In this document: piece by piece, positions 27,297 to 37,492 of the stretch
Numbering within the stretch: the first letter of the stretch is position 1
Layout: every line of letters begins with the position of its first letter
Source of the DNA: Enteractinococcus helveticum
Lineage (GTDB): Bacteria; Actinomycetota; Actinomycetes; Actinomycetales; Micrococcaceae
DNA: 64,000 bases
Direction: 5' to 3'
NCBI RefSeq assembly: GCF_001657475.1
Contig: NZ_LXEY01000018.1
Coordinates: 124,001-188,000 of the forward strand
The notes under the pieces: generated by a model
Databases searched by the model: none
Told to the model about the DNA's origin: nothing
Seen by the model: only the letters and a program-made list of their open reading frames with translations
Made by a program: the position numbers and the translations under genes

Positions 27297-27518
27297 GGGT
27301 CAAGCTCATGAGTCTGCTAAACTTGCCCCTTGTCTGGCACGTTTCTGCAGTTTTTGGAGAAACGGTAGTAATGACGGTTGGCGGTATAACCCTCAGCTCT
27401 CTGGAAAACAACGACATCAGAGGCCAGGATTCACAAACAGCAATAGCTAGTCGGCTCTGTCCTGTGAGTGATAACAAAACCAAACGATTCCGCATGACAA
27501 GAAAAGGAAGCCACCATT

Positions 27519-28145
27519 ATGGCTAAAGGTCTTCGTACCCGCCGCACAGTGCGCCACTCGCGTGCACTCGGTATTGCCCTGACTCCAAAAGCTGAAAAGT
27601 ACATGGAGCGCCGCCCATACGGTCCAGGACAGCACGGCCGTGCCCGTCGTCGTCAGGATTCTGACTACTCGGTACGTCTGAAAGAAAAGCAGCGTCTGCG
27701 GGCTATCTACAACATCCGTGAAGCCCAGATGGTGCGCTACTTCAAAGAAGCACGCCGCCGCTCGGGTCTGGCCGGTGAAAACCTGGTCGAAATGCTGGAA
27801 TCACGTCTGGATGCCCTGGTACTGCGTGCCGGTTTTGCCCGCACCATCGCACAGGCCCGCCAGCTGGTTGTTCACCAGCACATCCTGGTTGACGGTCAGC
27901 GTGTTGACCGCCCATCATTCCAGGTCAAACCAGGCCAGCTGATTCACGTTGCACAGCGTAGCGAAACCATGGTCCCATTCCAGATCGCTGCCACCGGTGC
28001 ACACCAGGAAGTCCTGCCAGACGTTCCAGGCTACCTGGAAGTAGAAATCGACAAACTGCGCGCCACCTTGGCTCGTGAACCAAAACGCGCTGACATCCCA
28101 GTGTCGATTCAAGAACAGCTGGTTGTCGAGCACTACTCGCGCTAA
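27519..28145 (+). CDS. rpsD: 30S ribosomal protein S4
   Basis: A 208-residue primary 16S rRNA binding protein. It has the actinobacterial S4 N-terminus (RRTVRHSRALGIALTPKAEKYMERRPYG, no zinc cysteines) and an S4 RNA-binding domain (about 98-160) with SRLDALVLRAGFARTIAQARQLVVHQHILV. Codon use is strongly biased, as expected for a ribosomal gene. ATG 27519 follows AAGGAAG. The 222 bases between rarA and rpsD contain no convincing gene; they probably hold the rpsD promoter and leader. A terminator follows. Confidence 0.97.
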   Translation: MAKGLRTRRTVRHSRALGIALTPKAEKYMERRPYGPGQHGRARRRQDSDYSVRLKEKQRLRAIYNIREAQMVRYFKEARRRSGLAGENLVEMLESRLDALVLRAGFARTIAQARQLVVHQHILVDGQRVDRPSFQVKPGQLIHVAQRSETMVPFQIAATGAHQEVLPDVPGYLEVEIDKLRATLAREPKRADIPVSIQEQLVVEHYSR

Positions 28146-28167
28146 GCCTAGTATTCAATTAACATTC

Positions 28168-28209
28168 CCGGCTCGGTGTCCCTTGCTTTTTGACAAGGCA
28201 CCGGGCCGG
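28168..28209 (+). terminator. Terminator after rpsD
   Basis: CCGGCTCGG (28168-28176) pairs with CCGGGCCGG (28201-28209), with a second helix CCTTG/CAAGG inside around a loop containing five T residues. It begins 22 bases after the rpsD stop; the T-run after it is broken (GTTGTTT). Confidence 0.65.
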
Positions 28210-28302
28210 AGTTGTTTCCCTACAAATCATGTCTTCAAAATCTAATAGGCTTACCAGATTGGTAGAGTAGGGACGATCCAGAATCAGAAAGGGACTGCGG
28301 TT

Positions 28303-28626
28303 GTGAAACGAGTTTTACTTGTGGGAGTCGGAGCGGCACTCGGGTGGTACGGTCACTCGAAATTATCTAAGGGCCGAGACGAAGCCGCCATCCGGGCAGA
28401 AGAAGCCCTACGCACCTCGCTGGCACCGGAAAATATCGGACGCAGCATCGGTGAAGGCGCCGCCCAAATTATCGTGGAATCCACCAAAGCGTTCTTCACC
28501 ACCGTACGAGACCAAATCCCCGCGCTGAACAAAGCAGAACCCGCCCCACCGATTGTCGAAAACCTCAACGGGGTTGAGCCACTGCAAGGCGAAGTAACGA
28601 ATGTAGCCTCGGTACGGGCCGAGTAA
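28303..28626 (+). CDS. Small membrane-associated protein (DUF6167-like)
   Basis: A 107-residue protein starting at GTG 28303. A short hydrophobic segment (residues 3-16, RVLLVGVGAALGWY) is followed by a charged helical region and a proline-rich tail. Small proteins of this form, assigned to DUF6167 in streptomycetes, lie between rpsD and alaS in many actinobacteria, so position supports the assignment as much as sequence does. Function unknown. It precedes alaS by 71 bases and is probably co-transcribed with it. Confidence 0.65.
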   Translation: MKRVLLVGVGAALGWYGHSKLSKGRDEAAIRAEEALRTSLAPENIGRSIGEGAAQIIVESTKAFFTTVRDQIPALNKAEPAPPIVENLNGVEPLQGEVTNVASVRAE

Positions 28627-28697
28627 TCCCTAACTCTAAGAACTATTCAATCAAACCGGTAGCGTCACCGGTTTCTAGCTCGTGATGGAAAACAGTT

Positions 28698-31385
28698 ATG
28701 CAAACTCATGAAATTGCCCGCCGCTGGACTGCGTTCTTTGAAAAGAAAGCTCACACCGTAGTTCCCTCGGCGTCGTTGGTCTCCCCAGATCCATCGCTGC
28801 TGTTCACCGTCGCCGGCATGGTCCCGTTCATCCCATACTTCCTTGGCCAGCAGACCCCTCCGTATCAGCGTGCGGTCTCAGTCCAGAAATGTATTCGTAC
28901 CGCTGATATTGAAGAAGTGGGCAAAACCGCTCGTCACGGTACGTTTTTCCAAATGGCGGGCAACTTCTCCTTTGGGGACTACTTCAAACACGACGCCATC
29001 ACCATGGCCTGGGAACTGCTCACCACCTCGCAAGAGGACGGCGGCTACGGTCTGGATCCCGAGCGTCTCTGGGTCACCGTGTACCAAGAAGATGATGAAG
29101 CCTATGAAATCTGGCGCGACGTCGTCAAAATCCCCGCCGAACGAATTCAACGCATGGGCAATGAAGATAACTACTGGCACACCGGCCAACCCGGTCCAGG
29201 CGGCCCATGTTCCGAAATCTACTACGATCGTGGCCCCGAATACGGTTCCGAGGGCGGCCCTGCAGTCGATGACACTCGCTACCTAGAGATCTGGAACCTC
29301 GTGTTCATGCAGTACCAACTGGGTGAGGTGCGCAGCCAAGCAGACTTCAATATTGTGGGCGAATTGGCCAATAAGAATATCGATACCGGTTTGGGTATGG
29401 AACGTTTGGCCATGATCCTGCAGGACGTCGAAAACATGTACGAGACTGACCAGGTTCGTCCTGTTCTGGACCGTGCAGCAGAACTTGCTGGCGTCAGCTA
29501 TACATCGACCGAAGATCCTAAAGATCCACAATTTGCTAACGATATGCGGCTGCGCTACATCGCCGACCACGTACGTTCAGCTCTGATGCTCATCAGCGAC
29601 GGCGTCATCCCGGGCAACGAAGGCGGCGGCTACGTCTTGCGCCGTTTGATTCGTCGCGCCGTTCGCGCGATGCGCTTGATGGGCGTGAACACTGCAGTGC
29701 TGCCCGAATTACTGCCGATCTCGCGTGATGCCATGCGCGGCTCGTATCCAGAAGTCGCCGAAGACTTCGAACGGATCTCACGCATTGCCTATGCCGAAGA
29801 ACGCGCGTTCCTGCGTACGATCGCAGCCGGTACCACGCGGTTAGAATCCTCCGTTGCACAAGCACGCGACGCCGGAACCCCACTGTCTGGGGATGCGGCG
29901 TTTGAACTGCATGACACTTACGGTTTTCCCATTGACCTCACGCTGGAAATGGCTGAAGAAGTCGGGGTTGCCGTTGACCAAGACAAGTTCATGGAACTGA
30001 TGCAGGAACAACGCGAACGGGCCCGGAAGGATGCTAAGTCCAAGAAAACGGGTCACGCTGACACCAGCCTGTACTATGAAGCCCACGCCGGTGAAGACAC
30101 GGTATTTACCGGATACACCGAGCACACCACACAATCGCGAATTCGCTCCCTGTTGGTTAACGGTCAGCAGGCACCAGTTGCTGAACAAGGCCAACACATC
30201 GAATTGGTACTGGACGCGACACCGTTTTATGCCGAAGCCGGCGGCCAAGCCGCGGATTCTGGATTGATCACCGGTGACGGCTTTGTCATCGAGATCACCG
30301 ATGTCCAGTCACCTATCAAAGGCCTGTCGGTTCACCAGGGCATTATTCGTGAGGGCGAAGCAGCACTGGGGGCAGAAGCCGTGGCAGCGATTAATCTGCA
30401 GCGACGTTTGGACGCCCAGAAAGCTCACTCCGCGACGCACATCGTTCATGCGGCACTGCACCAGATTCTCGGACCGGAAGCCGTGCAGGCCGGCTCGTTC
30501 AATAAAGAGGGCTACCTGCGCTTTGACTTCCGGTGGCAAGATGCGTTGTCCGATGCCGCACGTCGTGAAGTTGAAGAACTTTCCAACATTGCTATCCGGG
30601 ATAACTTCCCGGTCTACACCGTGGAAACTAGCTTGCAAGAAGCTAAAGACATGGGGGCTATGAGCCTGTTCGGAGAAAAGTATGGCGACCGCGTTCGGGT
30701 TGTCGAAATCGATGGTGCCTGGTCGCGTGAGCTGTGTGGTGGCACCCACGTTTCAGCCACGGCCGAGATCGGCACACTGGCGCTGCTCACTGAGCAGTCA
30801 GTGGGCTCAGGGAACCGACGAGTCGAAGCGCTGGTTGGACTCGATGCTTTCGAACACTTCGCTGCCGAACGGACGCTGGTCAATCAGCTGTCTTCCATGC
30901 TGAAAGCACCGACAGCTGAAATCCCGGGCCGCGTTGAGCAAACCCTGACCCGTCTGCGCGAGCTAGAAAAAGAGCTTGCAGCACTTCGTGCACAACAAAT
31001 GCTTGCACAAGCAGCAAAACTTGTGGATGAGGCAGAAACCGTTGGAAACGTGACCTTGCTTGCCCAGAATCTGGGCGAGGTTTCCAGTGCCGATGACCTA
31101 CGCGCCACGGTGATGGATCTACGCGATCGCCTGGCCAAGGCGGGTCATCAGAACATTGTCGTGGCATTAATTGGTGTGGCAAATAATCGCCCACTGGTGG
31201 TCATTGCGGTCAATGAAAGTGCACAGGATCTGGGACTGAAAGCAGGTAACCTAGTCAAGGCTGCATCACAAGTCTTAGGTGGTGGCGGCGGTGGCAAGCC
31301 AGACCTTGCTCAAGGCGGGGGACAGGATGCTGCCAAGATTACCGAGGCGCTGACAGCACTTCGCCAGGCAGTGGAAACTGCATAA
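28698..31385 (+). CDS. alaS: Alanine-tRNA ligase
   Basis: A class II synthetase of 895 residues with all modules: catalytic core (1 to about 250, with FTVAGMVPFIPYFLG and AGNFSFGDYFKHDA), tRNA-binding domain, editing domain with the zinc ligands HSATHIVHAAL (near 575) and CGGTHV (near 680), and the C-Ala domain with the glycine-rich GGGGGGKPDLAQGGG near the end. ATG 28698. It is followed 36 bases later by ruvX, the usual neighbour in actinobacteria. Confidence 0.98.
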   Translation: MQTHEIARRWTAFFEKKAHTVVPSASLVSPDPSLLFTVAGMVPFIPYFLGQQTPPYQRAVSVQKCIRTADIEEVGKTARHGTFFQMAGNFSFGDYFKHDAITMAWELLTTSQEDGGYGLDPERLWVTVYQEDDEAYEIWRDVVKIPAERIQRMGNEDNYWHTGQPGPGGPCSEIYYDRGPEYGSEGGPAVDDTRYLEIWNLVFMQYQLGEVRSQADFNIVGELANKNIDTGLGMERLAMILQDVENMYETDQVRPVLDRAAELAGVSYTSTEDPKDPQFANDMRLRYIADHVRSALMLISDGVIPGNEGGGYVLRRLIRRAVRAMRLMGVNTAVLPELLPISRDAMRGSYPEVAEDFERISRIAYAEERAFLRTIAAGTTRLESSVAQARDAGTPLSGDAAFELHDTYGFPIDLTLEMAEEVGVAVDQDKFMELMQEQRERARKDAKSKKTGHADTSLYYEAHAGEDTVFTGYTEHTTQSRIRSLLVNGQQAPVAEQGQHIELVLDATPFYAEAGGQAADSGLITGDGFVIEITDVQSPIKGLSVHQGIIREGEAALGAEAVAAINLQRRLDAQKAHSATHIVHAALHQILGPEAVQAGSFNKEGYLRFDFRWQDALSDAARREVEELSNIAIRDNFPVYTVETSLQEAKDMGAMSLFGEKYGDRVRVVEIDGAWSRELCGGTHVSATAEIGTLALLTEQSVGSGNRRVEALVGLDAFEHFAAERTLVNQLSSMLKAPTAEIPGRVEQTLTRLRELEKELAALRAQQMLAQAAKLVDEAETVGNVTLLAQNLGEVSSADDLRATVMDLRDRLAKAGHQNIVVALIGVANNRPLVVIAVNESAQDLGLKAGNLVKAASQVLGGGGGGKPDLAQGGGQDAAKITEALTALRQAVETA

Positions 31386-31421
31386 CGAAACCGACAACGA
31401 AACGCTGATTAGAACTATTCA

Positions 31422-31943
31422 ATGACAGATACACGCGACAATGAGCCGGTAAGAGGCTCTCGTCTGGGAGTGGATGTCGGACGTGCCCGTGTGGGCCTTG
31501 CGGCAACCGATCCGGCTGGCATTATGGCCAGCCCGGTGGCCACATTGACGAGAGACCCCAAGAATTTTCGTGACCTGCATGCAATCGTTGATGAAGCGAT
31601 TCAACGAAATGCTGTTCGCGTCTACGTCGGGGATCCAATTAACCTGAAGGGCCAAAAGACTGCGTCGACTCAGGACGCTCATACTTTTGCCCAACAGCTG
31701 GCAAAGATGCTTGCTGAAGCAGAACTGTCCACCCAGGTTCGGCTCATTGATGAACGGCTGTCTACGGTGAGTGCGACACAGCAACTTCGCCAGGCCGGTG
31801 TGTCATCGCGTAATCAGCGTTCTGTGATCGATCAGCTTGCCGCCGTGGCCATTCTGGAACATGCCATGGTGCTGGAGAAAAATACCGGGGTTAACACCGG
31901 CGTCCTAGTCAGCCTAGACGAGGAGGGTGAAGTTGACGGATAA
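31422..31943 (+). CDS. ruvX: Putative pre-16S rRNA nuclease / resolvase RuvX (YqgF)
   Basis: A 173-residue protein with the RNase H-like YqgF fold: LGVDVGRARVGLAATDP (about 16-32) with the first catalytic Asp, VYVGDPINLKG (near 68), LIDERLSTVSA (near 107) and an Asp near SVIDQLAAVAILEHA (about 136). YqgF proteins process the 5' end of 16S rRNA; the Holliday-resolvase name is older. The ATG at 31422 has no strong ribosome site. Its 3' end overlaps the mltG start by 11 bases. Confidence 0.93.
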   Translation: MTDTRDNEPVRGSRLGVDVGRARVGLAATDPAGIMASPVATLTRDPKNFRDLHAIVDEAIQRNAVRVYVGDPINLKGQKTASTQDAHTFAQQLAKMLAEAELSTQVRLIDERLSTVSATQQLRQAGVSSRNQRSVIDQLAAVAILEHAMVLEKNTGVNTGVLVSLDEEGEVDG

Positions 31944-33516
31944 CAATCTGCCAGAAGAATCTTCCGAACCACAGTTCCGTTCCCGCCGAGAGCGTCGGGA
32001 ATATGAACGTGCGCGGCACGAAGCCCGGCAGATGACAGGCGAGCTCACGGTCACCCAGGAGTATTCAGAGGAGCACCTCCCAGAAGCCGAAGCGTCACTG
32101 TCTGAAGCTGAAACGTCCGAAGCTGAAGCGGAGTTTCGTCCGCAACCGTTAGCTGCTGACGGCCCTGGCGGTCTCCAAGATGCCCCCAGTCGTCCGGTCA
32201 ATTACTCCCCAGCTCAGTCAGCAGAAGAGCCTGAGAGGCTTTTCTATGACTCCATCCGTTACGACAATGCTCCAACGGCACTGCCACAACTTCCCGAAGA
32301 TACCCGCGCATATCCCGAACTTTCCGGTAATGTCGACCCTGACATCGAAGAACAGCCCGGTGAGAAGACGGCCGATGACAACCCGCTAGGTTACATGCTG
32401 GTTGGTGACGGTATGCAGTTGCCGGAGATCGACGAGGAAGAAGTGAAGACACGGAAAACTCGTAAACGTCGCCGGACCATCATCATGCTCACCAGCTTTG
32501 GGGTGTTTTTGGGTCTTCTTGCGATCGTCGGCATTGGGGTAGGCCAACTGGTGGGTTGGAATAATAAAGACTTCCCTGGCCCAGGTGGCGAAGAAATCGC
32601 CTTTGAGGTCAACCCGGGCGAAGGCCCCATCGTCATCGGCAATCGCCTGGTGGAAGAAAACATCGTAGCCTCCACCCGAGCATTCCGTGACGCGGTCGAA
32701 GCAACCGACACCACAGCACAAATCCAACCCGGTGAATATACCCTGCGCTATGAGATGCCGGCCCGAGATGCAGCCGAAGTGTTACTGGGGGTTGGGATTC
32801 CGGGCATGAACTATGTTCACGTCAACTCCGGCCACCGGATTGATGATGTCTTCGCACACATTGCCGAGCGAACTGACTACAGCGTCGAAGAAATTGAAGA
32901 GGCAGCAGATCCAGCCAACTTCGATGTTCCCGCAGAAGCCTCCACCCTGGAGGGGTATATTGCGGTCGGGGAGTACCATTTCCCGCTGGGCGCCTCCATC
33001 CAAGAAATCTTAGAAATCATGATCGAACCGACCATGGAAGAATTCGATCGCTTAGGCGTGACTGAAGGAGCCGAACAGCACCGGCTCGTAACAGTTGCAT
33101 CAATCGTCGAGGCCGAAGCACGGCCTGAAGATTACGCCACGGTGGCCGGCATCATTGAAAACCGTCTGGATCAGTCCAATCCAGAAACTGCAGGATTCTT
33201 ACAAATCGATGCCACCGTTATCTACGGTATGGGCGTGCGGCAGCTACAATTTACTGCCGAAGACCGCCACGACGCATCCAATGAGTACAACACCTACGCC
33301 CACCGCGGATTGCCACCGGGACCGATTGGTGCACCTTCAATCGCAGCACTCGACGCCGCGGCAGCCCCTCAGGATTCGGATTACTACTACTGGATCACCA
33401 CCAATATTGAGACTGGTGAAACGAAGTTCTCCTCAACCTACGCGCAGCACCAGGAGTACCAGGAAGAATATCGGGCCTACTGTGACGATAACGTTGAGAT
33501 CTGTGGTCGTGGATAG
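31933..33516 (+). CDS. mltG: Endolytic peptidoglycan transglycosylase MltG
   Basis: This membrane enzyme cuts nascent glycan strands and sets their length. The first 175 residues are cytoplasmic, acidic and low in complexity; one membrane helix is at about 178-205 (LTSFGVFLGLLAIVGIGVG), then an extracytoplasmic LysM-like domain and the YceG domain with the catalytic glutamate in VTVASIVEAEA and the HRGLPPGPIGAPS motif. I choose TTG 31933: an AGGAGG at 31921-31926 is six bases upstream, whereas GTG 31927 directly abuts that site. The product is then 527 residues. It is translationally coupled to ruvX. Confidence 0.92.
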   Translation: MTDNNLPEESSEPQFRSRRERREYERARHEARQMTGELTVTQEYSEEHLPEAEASLSEAETSEAEAEFRPQPLAADGPGGLQDAPSRPVNYSPAQSAEEPERLFYDSIRYDNAPTALPQLPEDTRAYPELSGNVDPDIEEQPGEKTADDNPLGYMLVGDGMQLPEIDEEEVKTRKTRKRRRTIIMLTSFGVFLGLLAIVGIGVGQLVGWNNKDFPGPGGEEIAFEVNPGEGPIVIGNRLVEENIVASTRAFRDAVEATDTTAQIQPGEYTLRYEMPARDAAEVLLGVGIPGMNYVHVNSGHRIDDVFAHIAERTDYSVEEIEEAADPANFDVPAEASTLEGYIAVGEYHFPLGASIQEILEIMIEPTMEEFDRLGVTEGAEQHRLVTVASIVEAEARPEDYATVAGIIENRLDQSNPETAGFLQIDATVIYGMGVRQLQFTAEDRHDASNEYNTYAHRGLPPGPIGAPSIAALDAAAAPQDSDYYYWITTNIETGETKFSSTYAQHQEYQEEYRAYCDDNVEICGRG

Positions 33517-33527
33517 CCAGAGGACAC

Positions 33528-34406
33528 ATGACTGATCAGACATATCACGCAGCCGTGCTCGGCTCACCAATTGCGCATTCCAAGTCCCCAGCGATGCACC
33601 AAGCTGCCTACCAGTACTTGCAAGCACCCATCGATTACGACCGGTTCGAGGTGGCAGTGAACCAGGCAGCGGAATTTTTCGCTTCACTGGACCAACGTTT
33701 CGGTTCACGACGTCGTCTTGCGGGATTTTCCGTGACGATGCCCCTCAAAGCCGTTCTGGTACCCCACATGGATCACCTCTCGACTCGAGTGCAACGCCTT
33801 GGTGTGCTCAACACCGTGGTATTTGATGAACACGGTGCAGCTTACGGCTACAACACGGACGTCGACGGCGTCCGGCTGGCATTAGCCCAGGCCGGGTTCA
33901 CCAGTGCTGCTGGCGGCTCAATGGGTATCCTTGGAGCCGGCGGCACAGCCACGGCGGCTGTGGCGGCTGCAGCAGATATGGGTCTGACGCAAGTTGTGCT
34001 GTATGTGCGCAACCCACAACGGGCCCAAGATGCGCTCGAGGTCGCTGAGCACTTTGGGCTGGAAGCTCGGGTCGAACGGTTAGAGACCTTCGTCCAGCAA
34101 GTGGTCCACCATGCGGCCGTCGTGGCCACTTTGCCGGCGCACGCGGCAGATGCGCTGGCCACTGAACTACCATCGGCAGGGCTGCCACCGCTGCTTGATG
34201 TGATCTATGATCCCTGGCCCACGGCGTTGGCCGCGGCCTGGCAAACAACCGGTGCACGGGTGGCATCTGGACTCGACATGCTGCTGTATCAGGGCGTGGA
34301 GCAAGCCAAATTATTTACCCAAAAAGTGGTTGTCAACCCAGAAACTATTGACTGGGATACCGCAACACAACACATGGCGGCAGCACTAGCTCTTGACGTG
34401 AGCTAA
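33528..34406 (+). CDS. aroE: Shikimate dehydrogenase
   Basis: The 292-residue NADPH-dependent enzyme reduces 3-dehydroshikimate to shikimate. Key sites are visible: shikimate binding in GSPIAHSKSPAMH (about 12-24), catalytic Lys in FSVTMPLKA (about 73), Asp in YNTDVDGV (about 110) and the nucleotide-binding loop GAGGTATAA (about 136). ATG 33528 lies 11 bases after mltG. With aroC and aroKB it forms a shikimate-pathway cluster in the usual actinobacterial position after alaS-ruvX-mltG. Confidence 0.94.
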   Translation: MTDQTYHAAVLGSPIAHSKSPAMHQAAYQYLQAPIDYDRFEVAVNQAAEFFASLDQRFGSRRRLAGFSVTMPLKAVLVPHMDHLSTRVQRLGVLNTVVFDEHGAAYGYNTDVDGVRLALAQAGFTSAAGGSMGILGAGGTATAAVAAAADMGLTQVVLYVRNPQRAQDALEVAEHFGLEARVERLETFVQQVVHHAAVVATLPAHAADALATELPSAGLPPLLDVIYDPWPTALAAAWQTTGARVASGLDMLLYQGVEQAKLFTQKVVVNPETIDWDTATQHMAAALALDVS

Positions 34407-34476
34407 TGTGCAACCGCACTGACAAACATCGACATGAAGCAAGCGCAACTGCGCAGAGCATGAAAGAATCGGGCCT

Positions 34477-35709
34477 ATGATGCGTTGGTTAACAGCAGGG
34501 GAGTCGCACGGCTCCGGACTCGTAGGAATTATTGAAGGCCTACCGGCGGGGATTGAAAACACAACCGCCGATATCCAAGAAGCCCTTATGCGGCGCCGTT
34601 TAGGATACGGCCGCGGAGCGCGAATGAAATTTGAAAAAGACGAAGTCACCATCATCGGTGGTGTTCGTCACGGTGTGACCCTCGGCTCGCCCATTGCCAT
34701 CCACATCGCCAACACCGAATGGCCAAAGTGGGAAAAGGTAATGAACCCTGATCCCGTTGATCCTGCAGAACTTGAGGGCCTGGCCCGCAACGCCAAACTC
34801 ACCCGCCCTCGCCCGGGCCACGCCGATATGGCCGGCATGCAAAAATACGGCTTCGATGAAGCCCGCCCACTGCTGGAGCGCGCCTCGGCCCGCGAAACAG
34901 CAACTCGTGTGGCCCTGGGTCGGGTAGCCCAGCACTTCTTAGCTCAGCTGGGGATTACCACCGTGTCGCACACCGTGCGTATGGGAGAGGTAGCCATACC
35001 AGACGGCTATGAATTTCCCACCGCCGAAGACGTCGAATCACTGGACGCCGATCCACTGCGCTGCATTGATCCAGAGGTCTCGGCCAAGATGGTCGAAGTT
35101 GTCGATGTGACCAAGAAATCTGGAGAAACCCTGGGCGGAGTGGTCGAAGTTCTCGTACACAATGCACCGGTTGGACTGGGCTCCCACATCCACTGGGATC
35201 GTCGTCTGGATTCAAAACTGGCTGGCGCGCTGATGGGCATCCAAGCCATGAAGGGTGTTGAGGTCGGCGATGGTTTCGACATTGCCACCCGGGTTGGTTC
35301 AGATGCCCATGATGAAATTGTGCGCAACCCTGATGGCTCAGTTGCCCGCACCACCCACCGCGCCGGTGGGATTGAAGCCGGCATGTCTACCGGAGAACCC
35401 ATCCGTGTGCGCGTGGCCATGAAACCGATTGCTACCGTGCCGCGTGCGCTTCAGACAGTTGATGTCGCAACCGGACAGGCCACGAAGGCCCACCACCAGC
35501 GTTCCGATGTCACGGCGGTCCCAGCCTCTGGTGTCGTCGCCGAGGCCATGGTGGCACTGGTGATCGCCGGTGAAGTGCTCGAGAAATTTGGTGGCGACTC
35601 CGTTGCCGAAACCAAACGCAACATGGACAGCTTCATTGCAAATATTGCTCGTTTGCCCGAACCAACCTCGGATGACGCCGTCGATGATCACCTGGGTGAC
35701 CCGCTATAA
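34477..35709 (+). CDS. aroC: Chorismate synthase
   Basis: The 410-residue FMN-dependent enzyme makes chorismate from EPSP. The family signatures are present: [19 protein letters not shown] (5-23), [15 protein letters not shown] (about 108) with the preceding conserved histidine motif, and [14 protein letters not shown] (about 134). ATG 34477 begins 70 bases after aroE. The stop is two bases before the aroKB ATG. Confidence 0.97.
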   Translation: MMRWLTAGESHGSGLVGIIEGLPAGIENTTADIQEALMRRRLGYGRGARMKFEKDEVTIIGGVRHGVTLGSPIAIHIANTEWPKWEKVMNPDPVDPAELEGLARNAKLTRPRPGHADMAGMQKYGFDEARPLLERASARETATRVALGRVAQHFLAQLGITTVSHTVRMGEVAIPDGYEFPTAEDVESLDADPLRCIDPEVSAKMVEVVDVTKKSGETLGGVVEVLVHNAPVGLGSHIHWDRRLDSKLAGALMGIQAMKGVEVGDGFDIATRVGSDAHDEIVRNPDGSVARTTHRAGGIEAGMSTGEPIRVRVAMKPIATVPRALQTVDVATGQATKAHHQRSDVTAVPASGVVAEAMVALVIAGEVLEKFGGDSVAETKRNMDSFIANIARLPEPTSDDAVDDHLGDPL

Positions 35710-35711
35710 CC

Positions 35712-37376
35712 ATGCCAGCACCTAGCCTTCCGATCATCCTGATCGGACCCATGGGATCGGGTAAAACCACCGTGGGCAGACACCTTGCACAGCGCCTTGA
35801 AGCCAACTATGTAGATACTGATGATCTGTTTGTGGCCGAACACGGCCACATCGGCCAGTTCTTTACAGCCCACGGTGAAACAACATTTCGTGACAACGAA
35901 CAGCAGGTCATTGCCCAAGCCCTTGCCCGCGATGATCTAGGCGTCATTTCATTGGGCGGGGGAGCCATCATTCGGCTGGCTAACCGCGAAATTATCCGTG
36001 AGCGTGGTTACGTTGTATTCCTCGACGTCAGCGAATCAAAAGCACTCAATCGGCTCGGCGATGCCAGTGATCGGCCCGTGTTGGCAGGCGATGCAGCAGG
36101 TAATTGGTCGCGGATCCGGGCCGAACGGCTCGACTACTTCACCCAGTCAGCACATCAAGTGGTGGATACCACTGGACTGGACGTTGACGCTGTGGCGACT
36201 AAGATCGTCCAAGGATATCAATCATTTTTGTCAAGGGATTCGACCGCAGTTATGACCGAAAACACTACAAGCGCCACCACTGAACAGCCCACGATCATCA
36301 AGGTCGCTGGCGGCTCAGCAAACGAAGTCAACGGCGGTTACGACGTCGTTATTGGCCGCGGCCTGCTGACCCAGCTTCCAGACATTCTCGGGCCTCAAAC
36401 CCACCGGGTGGCCATCATCCTGCCGCGTGCGCTGCGCGCGACCGGGGACGTTGTGAAGTCATCGCTGGATGAGGCCGGTTTCAATGCGATCCTGGTGGAA
36501 ATCCCGGATTCAGAAGAAGGCAAACACATCGAAGTTGCCTCCTTCTGCTGGCAAGTCCTGGGACAAAGTGACTTCACTCGCTCAGATGCCATTGTCTCCG
36601 TCGGTGGGGGAGCAGTCTCCGACCTTGCAGGATTCGTTGCCGCAACCTGGTTGCGTGGCGTGCGCGTCGTGCACATGCCCACCACCCTGTTGGGCATGGT
36701 GGACGCTTCCGTCGGAGGAAAAACTGGTATTAACACCGCCGAGGGCAAAAACCTGGTGGGCGCATTCCACCCACCGGCTGGCGTACTAGCTGATCTCGAT
36801 ACACTGTTGACCCTGCCAAAAAACGAGGTCATCTCCGGACTGGCTGAAGTCGTGAAATGCGGTTTCATCGCCGATGCGACGATCTTGGACCTGATCGAAG
36901 ACAACATCTCGCAGGTTTCCAACCCGCACGCGCCGGTATTGCGTGAACTCATCGAACGCGCTATCCAGGTCAAAGCCGATGTCGTAAGCCAAGACCTCAA
37001 AGAATCCAACCTGCGTCAGATGCTCAACTACGGGCACACGCTGGGTCACGCGATCGAATTGGCGGAACGCTACCAGTACCGTCACGGCGCAGCCGTCGCC
37101 GTCGGCATGGTCTTTGCCGCAGAACTTGCACGCTCGGTCGGCCGCCTCGATGATGCTACAGTGGACCGCCATCGCAGCATCCTCGAGGGCATCGGTCTGC
37201 CAACCAGCTATGTAGGAGACCGCTGGGCGACCCTATTGGATGGGATTCGTCGTGACAAGAAAAACCGCGGCGAACAGCTGCGCTTTGTGATCCTCGAAGA
37301 TCAAGGCAAACCAGTCATCTACGATGTGCCCGATGAATCCTTGCTGTTTGCCGCATACCAGGAGATCGCCGAGTAA
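35712..37376 (+). CDS. aroKB: Bifunctional shikimate kinase / 3-dehydroquinate synthase
   Basis: A single 554-residue frame joins two shikimate-pathway enzymes that are usually separate. Residues 1 to about 170 are shikimate kinase: Walker A GPMGSGKTT (12-20), DTDD (about 36) and GGGAI (about 79). After a linker rich in Thr and Ser (about 175-195), residues 196-554 form 3-dehydroquinate synthase: GGGAVSDLAGFVAATW, MVDASVGGKTG, and metal-binding His in NYGHTLGHAIE. No stop lies between them. Met181 (ATG 36252) has AAGGGA 13 bases upstream, so a free AroB could also be made. The gene starts two bases after aroC. Confidence 0.93.
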   Translation: MPAPSLPIILIGPMGSGKTTVGRHLAQRLEANYVDTDDLFVAEHGHIGQFFTAHGETTFRDNEQQVIAQALARDDLGVISLGGGAIIRLANREIIRERGYVVFLDVSESKALNRLGDASDRPVLAGDAAGNWSRIRAERLDYFTQSAHQVVDTTGLDVDAVATKIVQGYQSFLSRDSTAVMTENTTSATTEQPTIIKVAGGSANEVNGGYDVVIGRGLLTQLPDILGPQTHRVAIILPRALRATGDVVKSSLDEAGFNAILVEIPDSEEGKHIEVASFCWQVLGQSDFTRSDAIVSVGGGAVSDLAGFVAATWLRGVRVVHMPTTLLGMVDASVGGKTGINTAEGKNLVGAFHPPAGVLADLDTLLTLPKNEVISGLAEVVKCGFIADATILDLIEDNISQVSNPHAPVLRELIERAIQVKADVVSQDLKESNLRQMLNYGHTLGHAIELAERYQYRHGAAVAVGMVFAAELARSVGRLDDATVDRHRSILEGIGLPTSYVGDRWATLLDGIRRDKKNRGEQLRFVILEDQGKPVIYDVPDESLLFAAYQEIAE

Positions 37377-37492
37377 CCACTCGAAAATTTCCCCGGTCGT
37401 CTACACTAGAGAAGGCCGGGTTCTGCGAACCTGCCTACAATCTGCCAGAATAGATACCCGACTTTCAAGACTTATACGGAGAAATCACCACC

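Noticed and set aside
27308-27526. A 72-codon frame between rarA and rpsD.
   Set aside because: It has no ribosome site, no recognisable sequence, and overlaps the rpsD start; the region is better seen as the rpsD leader.
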